Assembly (NCBI GenBank): GCA_003486645.1
Contig: DNGI01000053.1
Location: 28,080 to 41,068, forward strand
Reading direction: 5' to 3'
Source of the DNA: Cyanobacteria bacterium UBA11370
GTDB lineage: Bacteria > Cyanobacteriota > Cyanobacteriia > Cyanobacteriales > Coleofasciculaceae
Length of the DNA stretch: 12,989 nt
The notes below the pieces were generated by a model. That model worked only from the letters and a program-made list of their open reading frames with translations, did not search any database and was not told the DNA's origin. Shown here piece by piece: positions 6,399 to 12,989 of this stretch. The position numbers and the translations under genes are program-made. Positions within the stretch are counted from its first letter, which is position 1; each line of letters begins with the position of its first letter.

Positions 6399-7851
6399 AA
6401 AAATCTACGCCCCCAACGTCCATTTATTTGCCTTTCACCTGAAAGACCGCGATACACCAAACCTACTCTGGGACAAATGCAACCACATTCTCTCTCAACG
6501 ATTTGGCATTACCAAACCCCTCGAAATCGAAGAACAACCAGGCTATCGAGTTGACCTGCTCAAAGACAAAACCGACGATGATGTAGCTCTCCACTTTGAG
6601 AGTAAAATCTTCCCAAATGGCACACCCTTGCCCATTACCGGACTTGCCACACCTCTCCGCATTCACGATACCTACGTCCTCGCCCTCAACCTCCGCCGTC
6701 CCGAACTTGACCAAAATCAGAAGAAAACAAACCCCCTAGACCTAAACGTTCTCGAACTCCTCAACCCTTCTGGCTGCTTAATGCCCAGTGAAATCGGGAG
6801 TTCCCTCGGTCAAACCCTACTCCTAACCGTTTGGTACACCGAAGAAAAGCAGTGGTTGCCCTGGAAATCGCCGCAAAATCGCCAAGAACTCAGGAAACTG
6901 GCAGATAATTGCTTAAGAGAATTCATCCCGAATCAATATCCTTGCCCTGACTTTTATCGAGAAGGTCAACTATTCGGCAGTCCCATTTTTGAATACGGTG
7001 TTCCTACTCAAGAAAAAGACTACTGCCATATCCTAATTTGGGTCTTCTGTGAAACCGAAACCGACGGCAAATTTACCACCCACTATTCGACCTTCGTTAA
7101 TCTGTTTTGTTATTTAAACAAAGTCGTCGCTGCCTTTCATCGCAGCCGCAAAGTTCATCATGTAGTTCGCCAAGAATATCAAGCCATCGAACCCTATATC
7201 AACAAAATCTTCCAGGGAATGCCCGTCGATAAACAACTCACACAAGACGAACTCAATCAATTCAAAGAATACCTAAAAGATATCCCTCAAAAATACTTAT
7301 CCTACTCTCAATTAATCCGCGACCTAGACCACTATCGCCTAGACGTTGACATTAACGCCCAAAACTACAGGCGAGAACTCAACGATATTCAAAGCCAACT
7401 CCCAGCCGAAAACCTCAGCTTCCTATCCCACTTTTTTGATGACGACTACCGCCTCTTCACCGAACAAATTCAATCAGATTTAGCCTACTTCCAACACGGA
7501 ACCGGATTACTCGAAAAAGCACTAACCGCCATCCAGGGACGAGTAGACATCGAACAAGCCGAGAGCGATCGCGCTTTGCAAAAAACGGTAGCTATTGTGG
7601 GTTTTAGTTTAGCTGGAGCAGGAATTGGTGCTACCCTTGCTCCTTATGTAATTCCCACAGAACCACGACAGCCTATCTTACCGCCATTTTCGACTAACCA
7701 TCTCCATCCCTTTACTCAATCATTACTTTTAAGCTTAGGTCTTGGTTTTACATTTGCAGTCATTACCCAAGGAGTCACGAGTGTCATGCAAAATAGAGGT
7801 GTAATTGCAGGGCGCATTACGAAGCTGATTCGGGGTGGGAGTAAAATTTGA
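6391..7851 (+). CDS. CATRA-like protein: large soluble region plus two C-terminal membrane helices
   Basis: A 486-residue protein beginning at an ATG inside the last codons of the preceding gene. Residues 1-255 appear to be a mixed alpha/beta domain, with probable strands at HLFAFHL (11-17), TYVLALNL (94-101), TLLLTVWYT (142-150) and HILIWVFCE (213-221). Residues 256-395 are helical with probable coiled coil (QDELNQFKEYL, YRRELNDIQSQL, EQAESDRALQKT). Two hydrophobic helices follow at about 399-421 and 442-466, separated by a proline-rich loop, and the C-terminus is basic. This plan, together with CHAT and small-protein neighbours, fits the CATRA membrane component of a proposed conflict system as I recall it; no search was possible. 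It would tether the CHAT module to the membrane and may be its protease substrate (inference). Codon usage changes sharply near base 7570, just before the first membrane helix. Confidence 0.78.
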   Translation: MARKIYAPNVHLFAFHLKDRDTPNLLWDKCNHILSQRFGITKPLEIEEQPGYRVDLLKDKTDDDVALHFESKIFPNGTPLPITGLATPLRIHDTYVLALNLRRPELDQNQKKTNPLDLNVLELLNPSGCLMPSEIGSSLGQTLLLTVWYTEEKQWLPWKSPQNRQELRKLADNCLREFIPNQYPCPDFYREGQLFGSPIFEYGVPTQEKDYCHILIWVFCETETDGKFTTHYSTFVNLFCYLNKVVAAFHRSRKVHHVVRQEYQAIEPYINKIFQGMPVDKQLTQDELNQFKEYLKDIPQKYLSYSQLIRDLDHYRLDVDINAQNYRRELNDIQSQLPAENLSFLSHFFDDDYRLFTEQIQSDLAYFQHGTGLLEKALTAIQGRVDIEQAESDRALQKTVAIVGFSLAGAGIGATLAPYVIPTEPRQPILPPFSTNHLHPFTQSLLLSLGLGFTFAVITQGVTSVMQNRGVIAGRITKLIRGGSKI

Positions 7852-7891
7852 GATGTGAAACTAGTGCAGCGTGGCGGAAATAACTATTCAA

Positions 7892-9199
7892 ATGATTCCT
7901 TCTCAACGTGTTTACTTATTATTAGCCCTAGGAATAGCGATCGCTCTCCTACTCGCGATCCTCATTAACCAGCAGGTTAGTATCATCGGAACTCTGTTGT
8001 TTGATGCCATTATTTTAGGTCTAGCGATTTGGGATGCACAACGAGTGAAGTCTCACCGAGTCCAAGTAAACCGCTATCCCTTACATCGATTATCCATAGG
8101 ACGAGGTAATCCGGTTATACTTTCAGTACAATCGGGCAATCATAGCGCTAAAATTCAATTACGTGACTATTATCCTTTAGACTTTGAAGTCTCTACGCCT
8201 ACCCTACAAACAACACTCAATCCTAACAGTAACCAAGAACTTACTTATACAATTCATCCCGATAGTCGCGGGGAATTTTTGTGGGGAGATATTCAAGTCC
8301 GACAGTTGAGTCCTTGGGGTTTAGCATGGCATGATTGGAAAATTCCAGCGAGTGAAAAAGTAGCGGTTTATCCCGACTTAATCGGATTGCGATCGCTTTC
8401 TATTCGCCTCGCTTTGGAAAATACAGGAACAATGCGTCAATCTCGTCGCTTAGGTACGGGTACAGAATTCAGCGAATTACGAGAGTATGGAATTGGGGAT
8501 GATACTCGTTTAATTGATTGGAAAGCGACAGCACGGCGATCGCGTCCACTAGTGCGGGTATTGGAACCTGAAAAGGAACAAACTCTTATTATTTTACTCG
8601 ATAGAGGACGCTTAATGACTGCACAAGTCCAGGGACTAAAGCGATTTGATTGGGGATTAAATGCTACACTATCTCTGGCATTAGCGGGCTTAAATCGGGG
8701 GGATAAAGTAGGAGTTGGTGTGTTTGAGCGGGAAGTAATAAACTGGATTCCACCAGAACGAGGTCAACATCAGTTACCCAAGTTAATTGAACGTCTCACT
8801 CCCATGCAACCCGTATTGTTAGAACCTGATTATTTTGGTGCTGTTACTAAACTGGTTAATCAACAAACTCGTCGTGCTTTAGTGGTGTTAATTACTGATA
8901 TTGTAGATGTTACTGCTTCTGCGGAATTACTGGCTGCATTAGGACGACTAACACCTCGTTATTTACCCTTTTGTGTCACCCTCCGCGATCCTCAAGTAGA
9001 TCGACTTGCTCACACACCCACTGAAGAAGTTGAATCAACTTATACTCGTGCTGTTGCTTTAGATTTAATGGCTCAACGTCAAGTTGCTTTTGCTCAGTTG
9101 AAACAGAAAGGAGCGTTAGTTTTAGATGCACCCGCGAATCAGATTAGTGAACAATTAGTAGACAGATACTTGCAACTTAAAGCACGAAATTTACTATAA
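7892..9199 (+). CDS. DUF58 domain (vWA-like) membrane-anchored protein
   Basis: A 435-residue protein from the ATG at 7892, with two N-terminal hydrophobic helices at about 7-27 and 29-47 and a long soluble remainder. The DUF58 signature GTEFSELREYGIGDDTRLID lies at 190-209, followed by WKATARR (210-216) and a vWA-like strand TLIILLDRGR at 231-240. In this strand the classical MIDAS DxSxS is reduced to DRGR, as is common in this family. DUF58 proteins are usual partners of MoxR ATPases, proposed to work together in envelope-related processes. The in-frame GTG at 7871 would add seven residues (MAEITIQ); I prefer 7892 because the MIPSQRVYLLL opening is the one I recognise in cyanobacterial homologs. 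It starts 40 bases after the CATRA-like gene and ends 18 bases before the next gene, so co-transcription downstream is likely. Confidence 0.9.
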   Translation: MIPSQRVYLLLALGIAIALLLAILINQQVSIIGTLLFDAIILGLAIWDAQRVKSHRVQVNRYPLHRLSIGRGNPVILSVQSGNHSAKIQLRDYYPLDFEVSTPTLQTTLNPNSNQELTYTIHPDSRGEFLWGDIQVRQLSPWGLAWHDWKIPASEKVAVYPDLIGLRSLSIRLALENTGTMRQSRRLGTGTEFSELREYGIGDDTRLIDWKATARRSRPLVRVLEPEKEQTLIILLDRGRLMTAQVQGLKRFDWGLNATLSLALAGLNRGDKVGVGVFEREVINWIPPERGQHQLPKLIERLTPMQPVLLEPDYFGAVTKLVNQQTRRALVVLITDIVDVTASAELLAALGRLTPRYLPFCVTLRDPQVDRLAHTPTEEVESTYTRAVALDLMAQRQVAFAQLKQKGALVLDAPANQISEQLVDRYLQLKARNLL

Positions 9200-9217
9200 T
9201 TTTTTGAGTTAAATCCA

Positions 9218-10066
9218 ATGCAACCTCTAACTATTGGTAATATTATTACTGTTGGTCTTCAACTCTATCGCTCTCATCTAAAACTGTATTTAAAGCTTTC
9301 TCTTATTGCCCATTTGTGGTTATTAATTCCTATCTATGGCTGGGCTAAATTCTTTGCTACTTCTGCCCTAATATCACGTTTAGCATTTAGTAACTTAATC
9401 CCAGAACGGGAAAGCTTTAATGCAGCTAAAACTCAGACATACCGTAAACTGTGGAGTTTTTTAATAGTCGGTATTTTAGTGATACTAATCCCCCTGCTTT
9501 TCTCCTTTATAGGGGTAATTTTATTTTCGATTATTTTTGGCTTAATCTATGGTATAGTTCATGTTGTTTCGGGCTTATCATTACCCGCGCCACCAAACTC
9601 AAATAATCCTTTTGCCGATCCCGTTTCAGCGGCAATATTTCTGCCATTAGGAGTGTTAATATACTTGAGTCCTCTCTGGTTTTATTCGCGGTTGTTTATT
9701 ACTGATTTAACGTTAGGAATAGACACTAATAACAATCCCTTTAAGGGGATTAAGCAAAGCTGGAAATTGACCAAGGGTTATAGAATTCGCTTAGTAGCCA
9801 TTATCTTAATATCTTTTTCAATCACCTTTCCTGTACTACTGATTATTTGGCAGGGTTTGAGCCGTATCTTATCATTATTATCCTATAATTTTTTACGACT
9901 CTATGTTGCCGAGCAGTCAATTAGACTCACCTTAATATTGATAATCTTAAGCTTACTAACAGGAATAGTCATCATGCCCTTTTGGCAAGCTATCAAAGCT
10001 GTTACCTATTATGACCTACGCTGTCGCCGAGAAAGTTTAGATTTAAAGATACGGGATCAGTTATGA
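9218..10066 (+). CDS. Multi-pass membrane protein (paralog of the 11107-12060 product)
   Basis: A 282-residue, strongly hydrophobic protein with about five to six membrane segments, at roughly 27-45, 80-118, 138-163, 190-212 and 234-255. Recognisable blocks are ATSALISRLAFSNLI (47-61), SWKLTKGY (181-188) and PFWQAIKAVTYYDLRCRRES (254-273), each with a counterpart in the protein encoded at 11107-12060. The charged C-terminus after the last helix is presumably cytoplasmic. I recognise it only as a conserved cyanobacterial hypothetical resembling the DUF975 or glycerophosphodiester-phosphodiesterase membrane-domain type, with no known reaction. It follows the DUF58 gene by 18 bases with GAG in the gap. 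It overlaps the convergent SpoIIM gene by ten bases, so no independent terminator fits between them. Confidence 0.82.
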   Translation: MQPLTIGNIITVGLQLYRSHLKLYLKLSLIAHLWLLIPIYGWAKFFATSALISRLAFSNLIPERESFNAAKTQTYRKLWSFLIVGILVILIPLLFSFIGVILFSIIFGLIYGIVHVVSGLSLPAPPNSNNPFADPVSAAIFLPLGVLIYLSPLWFYSRLFITDLTLGIDTNNNPFKGIKQSWKLTKGYRIRLVAIILISFSITFPVLLIIWQGLSRILSLLSYNFLRLYVAEQSIRLTLILIILSLLTGIVIMPFWQAIKAVTYYDLRCRRESLDLKIRDQL

Positions 10067-11025
10067 CTATTATCCAGTTCTTTGCGACTGCAATATAACA
10101 CCAAAAGTGTAAACAATGCTGTACCAGTCATATATTTTAGCGGTTCGGGAACCAGAGGACTAGGCGAGAAAAAGCCTTCAATCGTACCCGCAATAATCAG
10201 CATGGGTATAATTCCAAAGACTAACTGTGCCGCTTGAGAACCATAGATTTTCATCGCATCGACACGGCGATATTTTCCCGGAAATAAAATCCCTTTAGCA
10301 ATGAGTAAACCAGCACCCCCCGCTAAAAAAATCGCGGGTAATTCTAAAGAACCATGAGGAAAAACAAATGCCCAAAATGGATATGCTAAATTATTTTGAC
10401 CAACCAATGTTGCGATCGCGCCGATATGCAATCCGTTATATACCAACAGAAATACTGTATAAATACCACCCGTTATTCCACCCGCAACAGCACCAAAAGA
10501 AACCTTAATATTATTAATCATAATACTGCTAGAGGCGAGAGGTTCAATTCCCACTATCGAACCCATCCACAATTCACCCCGATCCCGCACTTTTTCAATC
10601 AACGATTCTGGCGCTATTAGAGATATAAATACCGGATCTTGCCAAGCATACCACCAAGCAATCAGCGCTCCCACCAGAAAAATTACTGTTGCTACAACCG
10701 TGTAACCCAATGTTTTTTGCACAATACGAGGGAAACCCCAGCGATAAAACTGTCCTACCGCTTGCCATTCCTGACGACGAGAACCTTGATAAATTTGGTT
10801 GTAGCCACGAGATGTAAGCCGTTGCAAATCTTGCACTAAAATATTACCAACTTGATTCGTCCGGGCACGCGCTAAATCGGCTGATACTGAACGATATAAA
10901 CTCGCTAGTTCTCTAATTTCAGAAGCGTGTAATGACTTTAGTCCTTTTTTTTCGACTTGGGTTAAAAGGCTATCTAACCGCTTCCAGTTTGGTTCCCGCC
11001 GTGCAATCCAACGTTGAATATTCAT
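10057..11025 (-). CDS. SpoIIM-family (stage II sporulation protein M-like) membrane protein
   Basis: A 322-residue protein on the minus strand, from ATG at 11025-11023 to TGA at 10059-10057. Residues 1-100 are soluble and helical with many Arg and Lys residues. Hydrophobic segments follow at about 107-128, 174-196, 200-222, 229-247, 264-283 and 299-312. The family hallmark is the FPHGSLELPAIFLAGGAGLL block at 222-241. In Bacillus, SpoIIM takes part in peptidoglycan-degrading engulfment complexes. In non-sporulating bacteria this family is encoded with RDD, DUF58 and MoxR proteins and its role is unknown, so the sporulation name should not be read as function. It is the only gene of the locus on this strand, divergent from 11107-12060 and convergent with 9218-10066. 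Confidence 0.9.
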   Translation of the reverse strand: MNIQRWIARREPNWKRLDSLLTQVEKKGLKSLHASEIRELASLYRSVSADLARARTNQVGNILVQDLQRLTSRGYNQIYQGSRRQEWQAVGQFYRWGFPRIVQKTLGYTVVATVIFLVGALIAWWYAWQDPVFISLIAPESLIEKVRDRGELWMGSIVGIEPLASSSIMINNIKVSFGAVAGGITGGIYTVFLLVYNGLHIGAIATLVGQNNLAYPFWAFVFPHGSLELPAIFLAGGAGLLIAKGILFPGKYRRVDAMKIYGSQAAQLVFGIIPMLIIAGTIEGFFSPSPLVPEPLKYMTGTALFTLLVLYCSRKELDNSHN

Positions 11026-11106
11026 GAAATTTATTTATAAATTCTCCCAGATCTAGCTAAGATAACCTTAAACTTTGTGCCTCCACGAACTGGAGTAATA
11101 CAAGCC
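11026..11106. promoter_or_regulatory. Divergent intergenic region between the SpoIIM-like and membrane-paralog genes
   Basis: These 81 AT-rich bases separate two divergent starts and must hold any promoters for both. No confident -35/-10 pair was found on either strand. On the plus strand GGAG at 11092-11095 is a plausible, slightly distant ribosome site for the ATG at 11107 and supports that start over the GTG at 11077. Confidence 0.3.
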
Positions 11107-12060
11107 ATGTCTCGAAATCTCCACCCTCTGCAACCAACCGATCCTCTGAGTCCTGGTAATGCTGTCAGTGCTAGCCTGCGGCTGTACCGCGATCGCTTTC
11201 AGCAATATTTCTGGATTGCTGTCAGGGCAACGTTATGGGCGCTGCTTCCTTTTTTAGTTTTGATTCCGATTGCTTTCCTTTTAATCTCTGGTGAGGCAAA
11301 TCCTAGTACTTGGTTATTACTTATTCCCATTGGAATTTTACTACTTTTGTATGGTACAACTAAATACATCGCTAATTCTGCTCTAATCTCCCGATTAACT
11401 TTTAATGAATTGATTGATCGTCCCGAAACCACTCAAGAAGCTCGTCGTCACGTTGATCCTAAATTTTGGCTCTTCTTTTGTACCTATCTTTTATTTTCGT
11501 TGCTGGCTTTTGGCATAATGATAGCGTTTTACTTAATCCTTATAGTCATAGGTTTTATTGGTGTCTTTATCGGAAGCTTGTTTCGAGATAACATTGCTCT
11601 CATAGGAGTTTTAGTTTTAGCAGGAATTATAATATTTGCTGTATTATTATCATTTTTGATTAGAATTTTTACCCGCTTATTTATGTTTGAAGTTCCCTTA
11701 GCTATTGAAGATAATATCAATGCTAGCCAAACCATTCAACGAAGTTGGAGTTTGACCAAAGGTTATGTGGGACGTGTTTTTCTCATATTAACGGTTGGTT
11801 TTTTAGTGTCAATTCCTATTTATATTGTCGTTCAAATTGCTGTTACTTTACTCCAGGGAATTATCTTGAATATTTTGGAAACAGAACCCACATCTGTAGA
11901 GTTTCAAGTAGTATCATTTATTATAGCCTATATATTAGGATTAATCAGTGGTGCAGTGCTTCTGCCATTCTGGCAAGCCCTTAAAGGTGTTATATACTAC
12001 GACCTCCGCTCTCGTCGAGAGGGTTTGGATTTACAACTGCGGGATTCAATGTTTGAATAG
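11107..12060 (+). CDS. Multi-pass membrane protein (paralog of the 9218-10066 product)
   Basis: A 317-residue integral membrane protein. Hydrophobic segments lie at about 37-60, 69-84, 120-158, 163-186, 222-250 and 266-287. Blocks shared with the 9218-10066 product are NSALISRLTFNELI (90-103 here), SWSLTKGY (213-220) and LLPFWQALKGVIYYDLRSRR (285-304), followed by the charged end EGLDLQLRDSMFE. The common architecture and C-terminus indicate ancient duplication. No enzymatic motif is visible and I cannot assign a function; it belongs to the same poorly characterised hypothetical membrane group as its paralog. The ATG at 11107 is preferred to the in-frame GTG at 11077, which would add ten non-conserved residues. 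It is divergently transcribed from the SpoIIM-like gene and followed by the RDD gene after a repeat-bearing gap. Confidence 0.82.
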   Translation: MSRNLHPLQPTDPLSPGNAVSASLRLYRDRFQQYFWIAVRATLWALLPFLVLIPIAFLLISGEANPSTWLLLIPIGILLLLYGTTKYIANSALISRLTFNELIDRPETTQEARRHVDPKFWLFFCTYLLFSLLAFGIMIAFYLILIVIGFIGVFIGSLFRDNIALIGVLVLAGIIIFAVLLSFLIRIFTRLFMFEVPLAIEDNINASQTIQRSWSLTKGYVGRVFLILTVGFLVSIPIYIVVQIAVTLLQGIILNILETEPTSVEFQVVSFIIAYILGLISGAVLLPFWQALKGVIYYDLRSRREGLDLQLRDSMFE

Positions 12061-12067
12061 AGCGATC

Positions 12068-12157
12068 GCAATCCAAAATCCTTGCATCCATTAGCGTAGC
12101 GGCACGTTCACGAAGTGTAGCCAAAGGCATTAGTGCAATCCAAAATCCTTGCATCCA
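12068..12157. repeat. 23-bp direct repeat pair in the gap before the RDD gene
   Basis: The same 23 bases, beginning GCAATCCAAAATCC and ending TTGCATCCA, occur at 12068-12090 and 12135-12157, 67 bases apart. The first copy overlaps the HIP1 site at 12062-12069. The spacer contains the low-complexity phrase GCGTAGCGGCACG. A 13-base part of the repeat (AAATCCTTGCATC) also occurs at 6039-6051 before the small CHAT-partner gene. These look like dispersed intergenic repeats. Confidence 0.85.
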
Positions 12158-12174
12158 AAATCGAATTAACTCTG

Positions 12175-12966
12175 ATGCGATTTTTTAACCGAGTCACCCT
12201 CCAAACTCCAGAAAGCGTTGAATTAGAATTCACTTTGGCCGGAATTGGCAATCGAGCCTATGCCCTGTTAATCGATTATATTCTTTGGGCATTAATTTGG
12301 ATAGGCTTCCTTATTCTTTGGGCTTTCTTGTCTATTCAATTCGTAGATATTATTGAAAACTGGATAGGCAGTGACAATAGTGTATGGCTGTGGTTATGGT
12401 CAATTCAGCTATTAATTGGCTTTGCCCTTAATGTCGGTTACTTTGTTTTTTTTGAAACAATCTGGCAAGGTCAAACTCCTGGTAAACGTTATGTTAAAAT
12501 TCGGGTAATTCGTGATGATGGCAGACCCGTTACACTACAACAAGCTACACTTCGTGCTTTACTTCGACCCATTGATGACTTATTATTTTTAGGCGTATTT
12601 TTTATCGCCTTGAGCAAACGGGAGAAGCGCATAGGAGATTGGATAGCAGGAACCTTGGTGATTCAAGAAGAACGACCCATTTCCTCGGCAAATTTTCCAC
12701 TATCTGAGCAAGCACAAGCCTTAGCTGATCAGCTCAAATTAGAAGCGGATTTATCCCACTTATTACCCGACGATTTTGCTGTCATTCGAGAGTATTTACA
12801 GCGACGTGAAACAATGACATCCAAAGCGAAATCTGACTTAAGTCTAAAACTTGCTCGTCAAGTTAAAGAAGTTATTGCTATTGAAAAACTCCCCCAAAAA
12901 GTCGCCCCCGACGTATTTCTAGAAGCTGTATATTTAGCCTATCAACAACAATCATCAAGGCAGTAG
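12175..12966 (+). CDS. RDD-family membrane protein
   Basis: A 263-residue protein. The RDD domain occupies about residues 15-165, with the naming Arg and Asp residues in GNRAYALLIDY (R27, D34), membrane segments at about 28-55, 70-94 and 134-147, and the conserved WQGQTPGKRYVKIRV block at 97-111. The end of the domain reads RIGDWIAGTLVI (152-163). A soluble C-terminal tail of about 100 helical, charged residues follows (ADQLKLEADLSHLLPDDFAV...). RDD proteins are small membrane proteins often found in MoxR/DUF58/SpoIIM loci, and no single biochemical role is established. The ATG at 12175 is chosen because RFFNRVTLQTPESVELEFTL is the usual family opening. The in-frame GTG at 12133 would add 14 residues encoded by the 23-bp intergenic repeat and is unlikely. 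Confidence 0.92.
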   Translation: MRFFNRVTLQTPESVELEFTLAGIGNRAYALLIDYILWALIWIGFLILWAFLSIQFVDIIENWIGSDNSVWLWLWSIQLLIGFALNVGYFVFFETIWQGQTPGKRYVKIRVIRDDGRPVTLQQATLRALLRPIDDLLFLGVFFIALSKREKRIGDWIAGTLVIQEERPISSANFPLSEQAQALADQLKLEADLSHLLPDDFAVIREYLQRRETMTSKAKSDLSLKLARQVKEVIAIEKLPQKVAPDVFLEAVYLAYQQQSSRQ

Positions 12967-12974
12967 TCATACCA

Positions 12975-12989
12975 TTTTGGATTTTGGAT
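12975..12989. repeat. Heptanucleotide repeat (TTTTGGA) running off the window end
   Basis: Two perfect copies of TTTTGGA (12975-12988) and one further base are visible, so the full length is unknown. The last 11 bases, GGATTTTGGAT, are the exact reverse complement of ATCCAAAATCC, found in both copies of the 23-bp repeat upstream of the RDD gene. The gene is therefore flanked by inverted relatives of one motif. Confidence 0.65.

Noticed and set aside
10396..10839. Short plus-strand open frames opposite the SpoIIM-like gene
   Set aside because: They lie entirely within a well-supported minus-strand membrane-protein gene and have no family-like sequence or start signals.
11745..11984. 79-codon plus-strand frame inside the second membrane-paralog gene
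   Set aside because: It is an overlapping out-of-frame reading of a conserved paralogous gene and has no independent evidence.
3184..12069. HIP1 octamer clustering as evidence of foreign origin for HIP1-free stretches
   Set aside because: HIP1 is also absent from the first 3.1 kb, which looks native, so nine sites are too few to infer transfer.

Overview
The window is chromosomal DNA from a cyanobacterium, most likely a filamentous one. At least nine perfect copies of the HIP1 octamer GCGATCGC occur (at 3184, 4567, 7565, 7937, 8389, 8536, 10412, 11189 and 12062). There are also short tandem heptanucleotide repeats of the kind known from filamentous cyanobacteria, and the protein families are typical of the group. 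No RNA gene, CRISPR array or intact transposase was found, and no gap between genes exceeds 300 bases.

Layout. Positions 2-535 hold the C-terminal part of a DUF4350 membrane protein. It is followed by a MoxR AAA+ ATPase (628-1578), a family 4-type glycosyltransferase with an unusual C-terminal extension (1642-3318), and a three-gene CHAT-protease cassette (3390-7851). Next come a DUF58 protein (7892-9199) and a multi-pass membrane protein (9218-10066). A SpoIIM-family membrane protein lies on the opposite strand (11025-10057), followed by a second, paralogous multi-pass membrane protein (11107-12060) and an RDD-family membrane protein (12175-12966).

Two systems appear interleaved. The outer genes (DUF4350, MoxR, DUF58, SpoIIM, RDD and the two membrane paralogs) form the widespread MoxR/DUF58 envelope-associated neighbourhood, in which MoxR is thought to act as a chaperone-like ATPase on a vWA/DUF58 partner. 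Between MoxR and DUF58, about 6.3 kb holds the glycosyltransferase and a likely conflict or cell-death module. That module consists of a TPR-CHAT cysteine protease, a small helical protein, and a protein with a soluble N-terminal region and two C-terminal membrane helices. This arrangement matches the CATRA-type systems (CHAT protease, small CATRA-associated protein, CATRA membrane protein) as I recall them from comparative-genomic literature; the match was not tested by a search.

The most interesting points are the CHAT/CATRA-like cassette inside a housekeeping locus, a sharp change of codon style inside its membrane gene, a MITE-like inverted repeat that places a consensus -10 box before the last two cassette genes, and three heptanucleotide repeat tracts. 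Two of those tracts bracket the MoxR gene and complicate its start.
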